In this document: in pieces, positions 7,466-14,745 of the stretch | Numbering within the stretch: the stretch's first letter is position 1 | Layout of the letters: each line of letters begins with the position of its first letter | DNA from: SLSG01 sp964477035 | Lineage (GTDB): Bacteria; Bacteroidota; Bacteroidia; Bacteroidales; UBA7960 | Assembly (NCBI GenBank): GCA_964477035.1 | Contig: CAYZCW010000016.1 | Span: 1 to 46,851 of the forward strand | Reading direction: 5' to 3' | Length of the DNA stretch: 46,851 bases | Program-made: the position numbers and the translations under genes | Notes under the pieces: generated by a model | Databases searched by the model: none | What the model was told of the DNA's origin: nothing | Seen by the model: the letters and a program-made list of their open reading frames with translations, nothing else

Positions 7466-8449
7466 ATGATGCGACCGGGACGGGCTTTCCTTATCGGTTT
7501 TGTTTTGCTGCTGAACGGCTCTATACTCAGTGCCCAGCACAACAAACTGGTTTTTACCCCGCACTGGCTGCCCCAGGCCCAGTTTGCAGGATTTTACGTT
7601 GCCCGTGACCAGGGCTTTTACTCCGACGCAGGACTCGATGTGGAGATCATCCACCCCCCGGTGACCGATAACGCCCTCACTTTTCTGACCAACGGACAGG
7701 CGGACGTGATCTCCCTGTTCCTGGTCACCGGACTGAAAGCCAGAAGCGAGGGCGTCGACCTGGTAAATATCGCCCAGTTATCACAGCACTCCGCCATCAT
7801 GATGGTCAGCATGAAAGAAAGCGGCATTGAATCACTGGCGGACTTTGAAGGGAAGCGCATCGGCATCTGGATGAGCGGCTTCGAGGAAGTTCCCAAAGCG
7901 CTGATCAATGAATACGGGCTGGCGGTGGAATGGGTGCCCATCCTGTCGTCGGTCAACCTCTTTCTGGCCGGCGGACTGGACATCATGACCGTGATGTACT
8001 ACAATGAATACAACACCATCTATCTGAGCGGCATCGACCATGATGAACTGAACACGTTTTTCCTGTCCGAACTTGGCTATGACATCCCGGAGGACGGCCT
8101 TTATACGCTGAAATCCACCCGGGAACAACGGCCCGGAGACCTGAAGAAGTTTGTGGAGGCCACCATGAAGGGCTGGGCCCATGCAGCCCGGAACAAGGAA
8201 TATGCCATCTCGCTGGTCATAGATCAAATGCAGGCATTGCACATCCCTTCCAACCGGGCGCATCAGCGCTGGATGCTCGACAAGGTGCTCGACCTCTATG
8301 CCTATGAGGACAAATCAGTGAAGCAGACCCAGTTATCGGAAGAGGACTTCCACAAGGCCGTTTCCTTACTGAAAGCAAGGCACATCATCAGCGGGGGGTG
8401 CCGGTACGAGGAGTTTTTTCGTCCCGTGGTACATCCAATGGACCCATGA
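7466..8449 (+). CDS. NMT1/THI5-like periplasmic substrate-binding protein
   Basis: The 327-residue protein has a signal peptide (ends LSAQ, about residue 24). The mature start, LVFTPHWLPQAQFAGFYVARDQGFYSDAGLDVEI, is the hallmark of the NMT1/THI5-like type 2 binding fold used for thiamine precursors, nitrate, taurine and similar small ligands. GQADVISLFLVTGLKARSEGVDLVNIAQL and FEGKRIGIWMSGFEEVPKALI are the next conserved strands. No ABC permease or ATPase gene is near. Instead its TGA overlaps the ATG of a membrane sensor phosphatase by 4 bases (8446-8449). I therefore infer a ligand-sensing role presented to that sensor, rather than import. The ligand is not deducible. An ATG at 7460 is out of frame; ATG 7466 or 7469 starts this protein. 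Confidence 0.88.
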   Translation: MMRPGRAFLIGFVLLLNGSILSAQHNKLVFTPHWLPQAQFAGFYVARDQGFYSDAGLDVEIIHPPVTDNALTFLTNGQADVISLFLVTGLKARSEGVDLVNIAQLSQHSAIMMVSMKESGIESLADFEGKRIGIWMSGFEEVPKALINEYGLAVEWVPILSSVNLFLAGGLDIMTVMYYNEYNTIYLSGIDHDELNTFFLSELGYDIPEDGLYTLKSTREQRPGDLKKFVEATMKGWAHAARNKEYAISLVIDQMQALHIPSNRAHQRWMLDKVLDLYAYEDKSVKQTQLSEEDFHKAVSLLKARHIISGGCRYEEFFRPVVHPMDP

Positions 8450-10401
8450 CCCAAAATGATCCAGCACAAGAATCCATGACCAGGAACCCCAGGCTCTCAT
8501 ACCGCATTATTTCACGGGTGCTGCTGCTGACAGTGCTGTTGTTCGCCATGATCCTGTCGCTTTTGTTTGTCTTTGCCCCCCAATAGATCAGGGAAACCAC
8601 CACCCCCCAAGCCAACAAGCATGCGAACAACACCCCCACCCGCATTGAACAGATCCATCAGCCATCGGAGAAGGTGCCTGAAATGATCGCCGCCCTGATG
8701 GAGATTCAACCCGTCCACCCGGATTCCCTTTATACCATCGTGGAGGCCATCGTCCGGAACAACGAGGCCATTTACGGTGCGGCGATCGCCTTCGAGCCCC
8801 ACTTCTTTCCTGAAAAGGGACGGTACTTCTCCCCCTATGCCTACCGCGACGGAGACCGGATCAGGACCATGAGCCTGGGCGGTCCCCATTACGAGTACTT
8901 TTACATGGATTGGTACCAGATCGCCGCCACCCTGAGGGAGCCATACTGGACAGAACCCTATTATGACGAAGGCGGAGGAGAGGGACTCATGGCCACTTAT
9001 TCCGTTCCCTTTTATTGCCTGAAAAACAATGAGCGCGTTTTTGCGGGCATTGCCACAGTGGACCTGGACCTGGAATGGCTTACAGACATCGTTTCGGAGG
9101 TCAGGATCTTTGACTCCGGCTACGCCTTCATGGTTTCCCGCAACGGGATGGCCGTCACCCATCTCGACCGCTCCATGATCATGAACAAAAGCCTTTATTC
9201 CAATGCCGAGGAATGGAATGCGCCGGTTCTCAGGGCCATCGGCAGGGACCTGCGCCAGGGCAACAGCCAGTTCATGTCGTACAACATCCCGGGAAGAGAC
9301 CGGCAATGGATCTATTACAGGAACCTGGACTCCACCCGCTGGGCCATTGCGGTGGTGTTTCCCCACAAAGAGATGTATGCCTCCCTCCGTCAGATGGCTT
9401 TCCTTGTCGGGGGCCTTTTTGTGGTGGGACTGGTGCTGCTGATCCTGATCACCTCCGGGGTCGTGAACCGTTTTGTGGCCCCCCTCTCACAATTTGCGCA
9501 CTCGGCCAGGATCATCGCCCAGGGCAATTTCGAAGCCCAACTCCCACGGGTTTCCGGAACGGAGGAAATGCTGGAGCTGCATGGGGCCTTTTCCCACATG
9601 CAGGAGAAACTGACGCAATACGTCATCAACCTGAAAGAGACCACGGCCGCCAAGGAAAAAATTGAAAGCGAACTGAGGATTGCACGCGAGATCCAGATGG
9701 CCATGATCCCGCACAGCTTCCCTCCTTTCCCGGATCTGCCCCAGATCGACCTCTACGCCGTCTTGCGTTCGGCCAAGGAAGTGGGAGGCGATCTGTACGA
9801 CTTTTTCGTGGTCGGTCATCGCTTTTATTTTGCCATCGGGGACGTGTCCGGCAAGGGGGTGCCCGCCTCCCTCTTCATGGCCGTTACGCGAACCCTTTTG
9901 CGTTCCATTGCCGACAAGGAAGAATCGCCCGGCGGCATCCTGCAGGCTCTGAACAAGTCCCTGGCTGCCAACAATGAATCCAGCATGTTCGTGACGTTCT
10001 TTTTAGGGGTCATCGACCTGGGCACGGGCAATATGGTGTACTCCAACGCCGGCCACAATCCCCCGGTCCGGGTCAGAAATGCCGGGGAAACCAGCCTGGT
10101 GACCGGCGCGAAAGGGATTCCCCTGGGGCTTTTCGAAGATTTCGTATTTACGGAAGCCGCCCTGCAGTTGGACCACGGGGATAAAGTATTTGCCTACACC
10201 GATGGCATCAATGAGGCGGAGAACGAAAGCAAGGAATTGTTTGGTGATGACCGCATGCTCGACATCATTGAGCGGAACCGGACTGCCGGACCGAAAGAAC
10301 TGATTGAGAAGATGGAGGCGGCTGTCGAGAATCACGTGGTGGGGCACCCGCAATCCGACGACATTACCATGATGACCATTCTGTACGATGGAAGAGAATG
10401 A
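8446..10401 (+). CDS. Membrane sensor protein phosphatase (Cache-HAMP-SpoIIE/PP2C), interrupted by an in-frame TAG
   Basis: The ATG at 8446 overlaps the binding-protein stop and opens a frame that, apart from one TAG at codon 47 (8584-8586), runs to 10401 (651 residues). The order is TM helix 1 (codons 20-43), an extracytoplasmic double-Cache-like sensor (about 77-300, with AIYGAAIAFEPHFF, YFYMDWYQIAATLREPYWTEPYYDEGGG and MATYSVPFY), TM helix 2 (317-340), HAMP (341-395), and a SpoIIE-type PP2C phosphatase (415-651, with EVGGDLYDFF, IGDVSGKGVPASLF, SNAGHNPP, YTDGINEAE and SDDITMMTI). The PP2C metal-binding Asp residues are intact. It should dephosphorylate the STAS protein encoded two genes on. 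If the TAG is real, either readthrough or restart at GTG 8674 is needed; the latter removes TM1 and would misplace the sensor. The 3' end overlaps the kinase gene by 14 bases. Confidence 0.85.
8584..8586 (+). other. In-frame TAG inside the sensor phosphatase gene
   Basis: The sequence around the stop reads CCCCAATAGATCAGG. Conserved-looking coding continues in the same frame on both sides: TM helix 1 before, and IRETTTPQANK leading into the sensor domain after. TAG is a normal terminator in this genome (genes ending at 1352, 11145, 18676, 26710 and 44542), so codon reassignment is excluded. A single change from CAG or AAG, in the organism or in the assembly, explains it most simply. Confidence 0.9.
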
Positions 10402-10816
10402 ACATACACTCAGTCTGAGGCTGTCCAATGAGCTCGGCGAGCTCAGCCGGCTTCAGGAGGTCATCGAATCCCTTCCCGGGCGCATGAACCTGCCTCCCGG
10501 CATGATCATGCCGATCAACCTTGCCCTGGAGGAGGCCTTCACCAACATCGTCAACTATGCGTTCAACGACAAGGATCCCCATGCCATCGGGGTGGATATC
10601 ACCCGGCGGGAAAAGCGGCTGGAGATCCGCATCACAGACGACGGAAGGCCCTACGACCCGACCGCCAGGGAAGATCCTGACGTGGCCCTGCCGGCAGAAG
10701 ACAGAAAGGTCGGCGGACTGGGGATTTTCCTCATCAAAAAGATCATGGATGAGGTGGTCTACCGCAGGGAAAATGAGAAAAACATCCTCACGCTAATCAA
10801 ATCATTGCCAATATGA
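10388..10816 (+). CDS. RsbW/SpoIIAB-like anti-sigma regulatory kinase (HATPase_c_2)
   Basis: The 142-residue protein is a compact GHKL ATPase without a dimerisation/phosphotransfer domain, as in RsbW. The N box is INLALEEAFTNIVNYAF (Glu48, Asn53), G1 is DDGRPYDP (Asp84-Gly86), and G2 is KVGGLGIFLIKKIMD. In known partner-switching, such a kinase phosphorylates a serine in a STAS protein and otherwise binds and inhibits a target. It overlaps the phosphatase gene by 14 bases and the STAS gene by 4, so the three are coupled. The classical target, sigma B, is not known in Bacteroidota; its target here is unknown. Confidence 0.92.
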   Translation: MEENEHTLSLRLSNELGELSRLQEVIESLPGRMNLPPGMIMPINLALEEAFTNIVNYAFNDKDPHAIGVDITRREKRLEIRITDDGRPYDPTAREDPDVALPAEDRKVGGLGIFLIKKIMDEVVYRRENEKNILTLIKSLPI

Positions 10817-11145
10817 ATGTAAGCCTTACCAACAGGAATGACTACCTGATCATCGGCCTGCAGGGACGACTGGACACCCTACAGGCCGATGCGGTCGAAA
10901 AGAAAATGCTGGAGGTACTCGGGCAGAAGCATGAACGCATCGTGATCGACTGCAAGGAGCTGGACTATATCAGCAGTTCAGGACTGCGTATCTTTCTGAT
11001 CATGCAGAAAAAGATGATGGGGGCTGCCGGCACGCTGAAGCTATGCAACCTGCAACCCAGCATACAGGAAGTGTTCGACATGTCGGGGTTCTCCATGATC
11101 TTTGCCATTGCACCGGATCTGGAAACAGCCCTTCAGGACCAGTAG
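10813..11145 (+). CDS. STAS-domain anti-sigma factor antagonist (RsbV/SpoIIAA-like)
   Basis: The 110-residue protein is a single STAS domain: DYLIIGLQGRLDTLQADAVEKKM, then IVIDCKELDYISSSGLRIFL with the phosphoacceptor region Ser54-Ser56 just before Gly57, then LKLCNLQPSIQEVFDMSGF. It should be phosphorylated by the adjacent kinase and dephosphorylated by the PP2C sensor. Only the dephosphorylated form would bind the kinase. ATG at 10813 overlaps the kinase stop (ATGA). The 3' end overlaps the longest possible frame of the next gene. Confidence 0.93.
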   Translation: MNVSLTNRNDYLIIGLQGRLDTLQADAVEKKMLEVLGQKHERIVIDCKELDYISSSGLRIFLIMQKKMMGAAGTLKLCNLQPSIQEVFDMSGFSMIFAIAPDLETALQDQ

Positions 11146-12190
11146 ACTCGTTCCATCCACCCGCTTTAAGGCACAAAACAAATACCGATCCGTGGCCATC
11201 CTGTTTGCTTTTTTCCCCGTTTTGTTCTTTCTCGGATGCCTCTTCCTGCTCGACAGTTTCAAGCTGGTGAGGGTGAGGTGGTTGCTGCTGTGTTTGCTGT
11301 GGGGACTGGGGGCAACGGTCCTGGCCTACTTTCTGAACACCTGGCTGGCGGAAAGGTTCCACCTGGATTTCGGGGTGTTGTCGCGGTATGTGGCCCCCGT
11401 GACCGAGGAGTTGCTCAAAGCCATCATTGTTTGGCTCCTGGTGAGCCGCCGGCAGGCCGGCTTCATGATTGACGCCGCCATTTATGGCTTTGCCGTCGGC
11501 ACGGGGTTTGCCCTGGCCGAGAATGCCTGGTATTTCCTGCAGATGGGCGAGGATTTTGATGTCTTGCTGTCCATCGTCCGGGGCTTCGGGACGGCCGTCA
11601 TGCACGGGGGAACGGCGGCCGTTTTTGGCATGATCCTCATTGAAGGGGCCCAGCGTTCCACCTCCATGATCTCCGCAACCCTCATCGGACTGGTTTCCGC
11701 AGCGGGCATCCACTCAATGTTTAACCACTTCATGGTCAACCCCCTGCTGCAGACCTTTTTGATCATGGTCACCCTGCCTGCGGTTTTCTACCTGGTCTTC
11801 ATGGCGACGACCAGCCACTTGCAAAAATGGCTTGAAGTGGCTTTCAGCAGCGAAGTGGACATGCTCCGGATGATCCGCAAAGGGCAGCTGAGAGACAGCA
11901 AGGCAGGCAACTACCTGGCGTCCCTCCGGGAGCATTTTGCCCCGGAGGTGCTGGTGGATATGTATTGCTACTTTGGCCTCTACCTGGAGCTTTCCATCAA
12001 GGCCAAACGCAACCTCCTTCTCCGGGAGAGCGGCTTCCCGGTCATTCAGGAACCGGACATCAAGAACAAACTGACCGAACTGAAAACCCTGAGAAAGAAC
12101 ATTGGCAAGGCCGGGGAAATGGCCCTGCTGCCCCTGGTCAGGATGCGTCAAAGGGAACTTTGGGAGTTGAACCAGCTGGAAAACCAATAA
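11102..12190 (+). CDS. PrsW-like intramembrane protease with a C-terminal soluble extension
   Basis: The 362-residue protein (from TTG 11102; the start may instead be GTG 11192 just before TM1) has about seven or eight hydrophobic helices up to residue 235. It carries the PrsW motifs: TEELLKAIIVW (Glu102, Glu103, Lys106), GFALAENAWYF (Glu140), TAVMHGGTAAVFG (His168) and GIHSMFNHF (His204, His209). In Bacillus subtilis, PrsW performs site-1 cleavage of the anti-sigma factor RsiW. The last 125 residues (SHLQKWLEVAFSSEVDML to the end) are charged and helical, beyond the minimal protease, and may sense or bind a partner. It overlaps the STAS gene and lies 37 bases before an ECF sigma gene that is itself followed by a membrane anti-sigma-like gene, which fits a role in releasing that sigma factor. 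Confidence 0.85.
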   Translation: MPLHRIWKQPFRTSRLVPSTRFKAQNKYRSVAILFAFFPVLFFLGCLFLLDSFKLVRVRWLLLCLLWGLGATVLAYFLNTWLAERFHLDFGVLSRYVAPVTEELLKAIIVWLLVSRRQAGFMIDAAIYGFAVGTGFALAENAWYFLQMGEDFDVLLSIVRGFGTAVMHGGTAAVFGMILIEGAQRSTSMISATLIGLVSAAGIHSMFNHFMVNPLLQTFLIMVTLPAVFYLVFMATTSHLQKWLEVAFSSEVDMLRMIRKGQLRDSKAGNYLASLREHFAPEVLVDMYCYFGLYLELSIKAKRNLLLRESGFPVIQEPDIKNKLTELKTLRKNIGKAGEMALLPLVRMRQRELWELNQLENQ

Positions 12191-12227
12191 TTTTTTCCAA
12201 CTTTTATCCGGTCTGACAGTATTATTG

Positions 12228-12770
12228 ATGAGTGAGAACGATTTTGACATCATCCGAAACGTATTGAACGGAGACGTGAATGACTACGCGGTGTTGGTCG
12301 ACCGGTACCAGGGAGCGGTGTTTAACCTGCTGTTCCAGATGCTCCGCCAACATGAAGACGCAAAGGGACTGACGCAGGAGGTGTTCGTGAAAGCCTATGA
12401 GAACCTGGGGCGGTTCAACTTCAAGAGCCGGTTTTTCAGTTGGATCTACCGCATCGCGATCAACACGGCGATCACTTACCGGAAACAAAATAAACGCTTC
12501 GTATCGATCGAGAACCTGCCGCCCCGGCCGGTATGGCCGGAAGCGGAAAAGGCGGACGGCAGAGAACGGTCCGCCGCGTTGAACCGGGCCATTGGCCGCC
12601 TGGGCGACAAATACAAGGCCGTGATCCTGTTGCATTACCACGAACAGCTCCCCTATGAAGCCATTGCCGGGGTTCTGCAGATCACGGAAAAAAAGGTCAA
12701 ATCCAGGCTGTTCGATGCCCGGAAGCAACTGAAGGCGCAACTGGAGGCAAGCGGTTACTTTTCGGACTGA
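12228..12770 (+). CDS. ECF RNA polymerase sigma factor
   Basis: The 180-residue protein has sigma region 2 (DYAVLVDRYQGAVFNLLFQMLRQ, then LTQEVFVKAYENLGRF and SWIYRIAINTAITYRKQNKR) and region 4 (IGRLGDKYKAVILLHYHEQLPYEAIAGVLQITEKKVKSRLFDARKQL). There is no region 3, so it is an extracytoplasmic-function sigma. ATG 12228 is preferred over TTG 12225. It sits 19 bases before a one-TM anti-sigma-like gene and 37 after PrsW. It likely directs transcription of its own operon or of the surface module downstream. It is not of the FecI type found elsewhere in the window. Confidence 0.93.
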   Translation: MSENDFDIIRNVLNGDVNDYAVLVDRYQGAVFNLLFQMLRQHEDAKGLTQEVFVKAYENLGRFNFKSRFFSWIYRIAINTAITYRKQNKRFVSIENLPPRPVWPEAEKADGRERSAALNRAIGRLGDKYKAVILLHYHEQLPYEAIAGVLQITEKKVKSRLFDARKQLKAQLEASGYFSD

Positions 12771-12789
12771 TCAATAACATGACTGGCTG

Positions 12790-13545
12790 ATGAACACGAT
12801 CAACGACAAGATAAAAAAACTGGTGGACAGGAAGATTGGGGGCACACTCCGGAAGGAGGACCAACGGGAGCTTGACAAGATCCTCTCCTCCTCCGGGGCG
12901 GCCAGGACCTACCTGGAACGGATGGAGTCCCTGCACAGGTCGCTGGAGGCCGCAGGCAAGGAAAAAGAAACTGTGGACATCAGCCGGGAGGTCATGGAAC
13001 GTGTGAGGCGTTTGCATGCGGGAAAACCGCCTGGCGGGACCTTTCGCATCACCCCCCGCATACATGCCTTCAACAGGCAAAGCATGCGCTATGCCGCCGT
13101 CCTGCTTGCCGGCCTCCTGCTCGGGTCGGCAGCCACATATACCATTTATAGCGGGGGACGGGACATCGGCCGGGACCGGGCCCGGGCAACCATGTCCGGA
13201 AGTCAGGGACTTGCCATGGACGCTTCGGGTGACACCTGGCAGGTATTCACCCAGCCTTTGGCCATGGATGGACTGTCCCTCCTGGTGGTTTCCCTGAAGA
13301 CCCGGGAAGAGGCGACCGTTCGCATCCGGTTTGATCATAACGCCCTCAGGCTGGAGAGCACCCGCTTTCTGAGGGGGGGAGATGCGGCAACATCCAGGGC
13401 GGCTGCGGGTCAGCTCGTGGTTGAGTCAGCCGGAGACGTGGTGTTTCAGATGGTCTGCCGCCCCCTGAGCGAAAGAAAAACAAGCCTTTCCCTCAGCCTG
13501 GAGCAGGGAGGACAGTTTGTGCATCAAAGAGAAATTCCGTTTTAA
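12790..13545 (+). CDS. Single-pass membrane anti-sigma-like protein
   Basis: The 251-residue protein has a charged, helical cytoplasmic N-domain (residues 1-98: NTINDKIKKLVDRKIGGTLRKEDQ and onwards) of the kind that binds ECF sigma factors. One TM helix follows (about 100-120, MRYAAVLLAGLLLGSAATYTIY), then a periplasmic beta-rich domain of about 130 residues with no known motif. There is no ZAS zinc motif. The position directly after an ECF sigma gene is the best evidence for its role. A periplasmic domain is what a PrsW-type protease pathway would need for signal input. A single intergenic hairpin follows it. Confidence 0.75.
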   Translation: MNTINDKIKKLVDRKIGGTLRKEDQRELDKILSSSGAARTYLERMESLHRSLEAAGKEKETVDISREVMERVRRLHAGKPPGGTFRITPRIHAFNRQSMRYAAVLLAGLLLGSAATYTIYSGGRDIGRDRARATMSGSQGLAMDASGDTWQVFTQPLAMDGLSLLVVSLKTREEATVRIRFDHNALRLESTRFLRGGDAATSRAAAGQLVVESAGDVVFQMVCRPLSERKTSLSLSLEQGGQFVHQREIPF

Positions 13546-13556
13546 AAACCAACTTA

Positions 13557-13588
13557 GCCCCCCTTGAAAAGTAATGGTTTCAGGGGGC
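13557..13588 (+). terminator. Stem-loop after the anti-sigma gene
   Basis: GCCCCCC-TT-GAAA (13557-13569) pairs with TTTC-A-GGGGGC (13578-13588) with one or two bulged bases and an 8-base loop. It starts 12 bases after the stop codon. There is no T-run, so it may be a partial terminator or an RNA stability element that uncouples the regulatory genes from the surface module. Confidence 0.55.
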
Positions 13589-13646
13589 GGACAAACCCAT
13601 AGCAATAAAACACAAATCATTCCATTAACCCAAAACACGTAAGACG

Positions 13647-14681
13647 ATGAAAACCAAGAAAAGTGTGGCCGTTTCGATAGGAGTTCTGATTGGATTTGTT
13701 GGCGGCCTGTTGATCGGCATCTCCCTGACCAACCCCGGAATGAGCCTGATGGAAGCGGCCGGCACCATCGGCAAAATGGACGCCTACCGCAACGTGAAGG
13801 TGACGGAGCAGGACATCGAGCTTCGCAACGAATTGCTGACCGATGCGTCGTTGCGGGAATCCTACCGGGAATACCTGACGTACGAATATGCCGCCAACGT
13901 CAAAATGACAGACGACATCCGCTATGCGCTGCAGGAGGTGGACCGTACCCAGGGATTCCGTTCGGCCAATGCCCGCACCATGGAAAGGCTGGAGGACTAC
14001 ACCCTGTTCCTGGAAAATGCCCGGCTGCAAATACTGGAAGCCATCGGCGTGATCCTGGAACTGGACGAACACAACCAGGTGGCCATTCGCCAGGTGCTGA
14101 ACGATGCAGGAAACGTCCTGGCACAGACAACCTACCGCAGCACCGTGTTGTTCGATCTGATGGAAGACATCAACGCATTCTTCCAGACAAACGCAAAAGA
14201 AGAATTCCCGCAGCTTGCCCTCGCCCACGACCGGTTGTTTGCCAACCTGCTGACAGCCTGCCTGGTCAGCGACAACAAGCCGGTGCTGGAGCACCTGCTG
14301 GACAAGGAACTGATGACCGAGAACGAAAGCCTGGCATTGCTCAGCAACACCTTACAGTCGGCCTTCCTTGCGGACCTTGATCAGCTCTCCGACAAACAAT
14401 CCCGCCTGGCGGGTTCAGAGCGACTCAGCGCATTTATGGCGGACTCTTCGCCCCTGTTGCAGGTATTGCAGGATATCGGCATGCTGGCGGGCGCGGAAGG
14501 ACTGGCCGATATTCCCCTGTTTGACTCAGAGCAGTTGGGGAGTATCATGATCATTTTCGATGCTGAAAACCTGAGGGAAGGAACCGGCCTGGGCTCCCAG
14601 TCACTTGCGGGCAGTATATTTTATGACGCCAGCCGGTTGAGTGACATGATGCAGTCGAAGGAACAATTGCAATGGCACTAA
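13647..14681 (+). CDS. Membrane-anchored helical protein, paralog A of an unrecognised family
   Basis: The 344-residue protein has an N-terminal hydrophobic helix (VAVSIGVLIGFVGGLLIGISL, residues 8-28), probably an uncleaved anchor, and an almost wholly alpha-helical remainder. I do not recognise the family. It is clearly paralogous to the protein at 17711-18676. Shared blocks include LTNPG, IG(K/R)-D-YRNV, TEQDIELRNELL, YEYAANVK, DDIR-AL, an AR-T-(E/D)RLEDY-LFL-NARLQ block, and a C-terminal DSEQLGSI or DAEQLGTI. A reciprocal arrangement around the large peptidase/barrel gene suggests that both paralogs act with it, perhaps as periplasmic subunits or substrates. It has a 101-base leader after the anti-sigma gene that contains the stem-loop. 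Confidence 0.75.
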   Translation: MKTKKSVAVSIGVLIGFVGGLLIGISLTNPGMSLMEAAGTIGKMDAYRNVKVTEQDIELRNELLTDASLRESYREYLTYEYAANVKMTDDIRYALQEVDRTQGFRSANARTMERLEDYTLFLENARLQILEAIGVILELDEHNQVAIRQVLNDAGNVLAQTTYRSTVLFDLMEDINAFFQTNAKEEFPQLALAHDRLFANLLTACLVSDNKPVLEHLLDKELMTENESLALLSNTLQSAFLADLDQLSDKQSRLAGSERLSAFMADSSPLLQVLQDIGMLAGAEGLADIPLFDSEQLGSIMIIFDAENLREGTGLGSQSLAGSIFYDASRLSDMMQSKEQLQWH

Positions 14682-14745
14682 TGTCTGTGTACCCCCACCG
14701 CCGGTCCTGAAATAAACCAGTTTTACTCCCGATTTCTCCCTGATC

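Noticed and set aside
8584..8586. TAG recoding (code 15/16 or pyrrolysine)
   Set aside because: TAG ends several intact genes here (for example 1352, 11145, 18676, 26710, 44542), so it is an ordinary stop.
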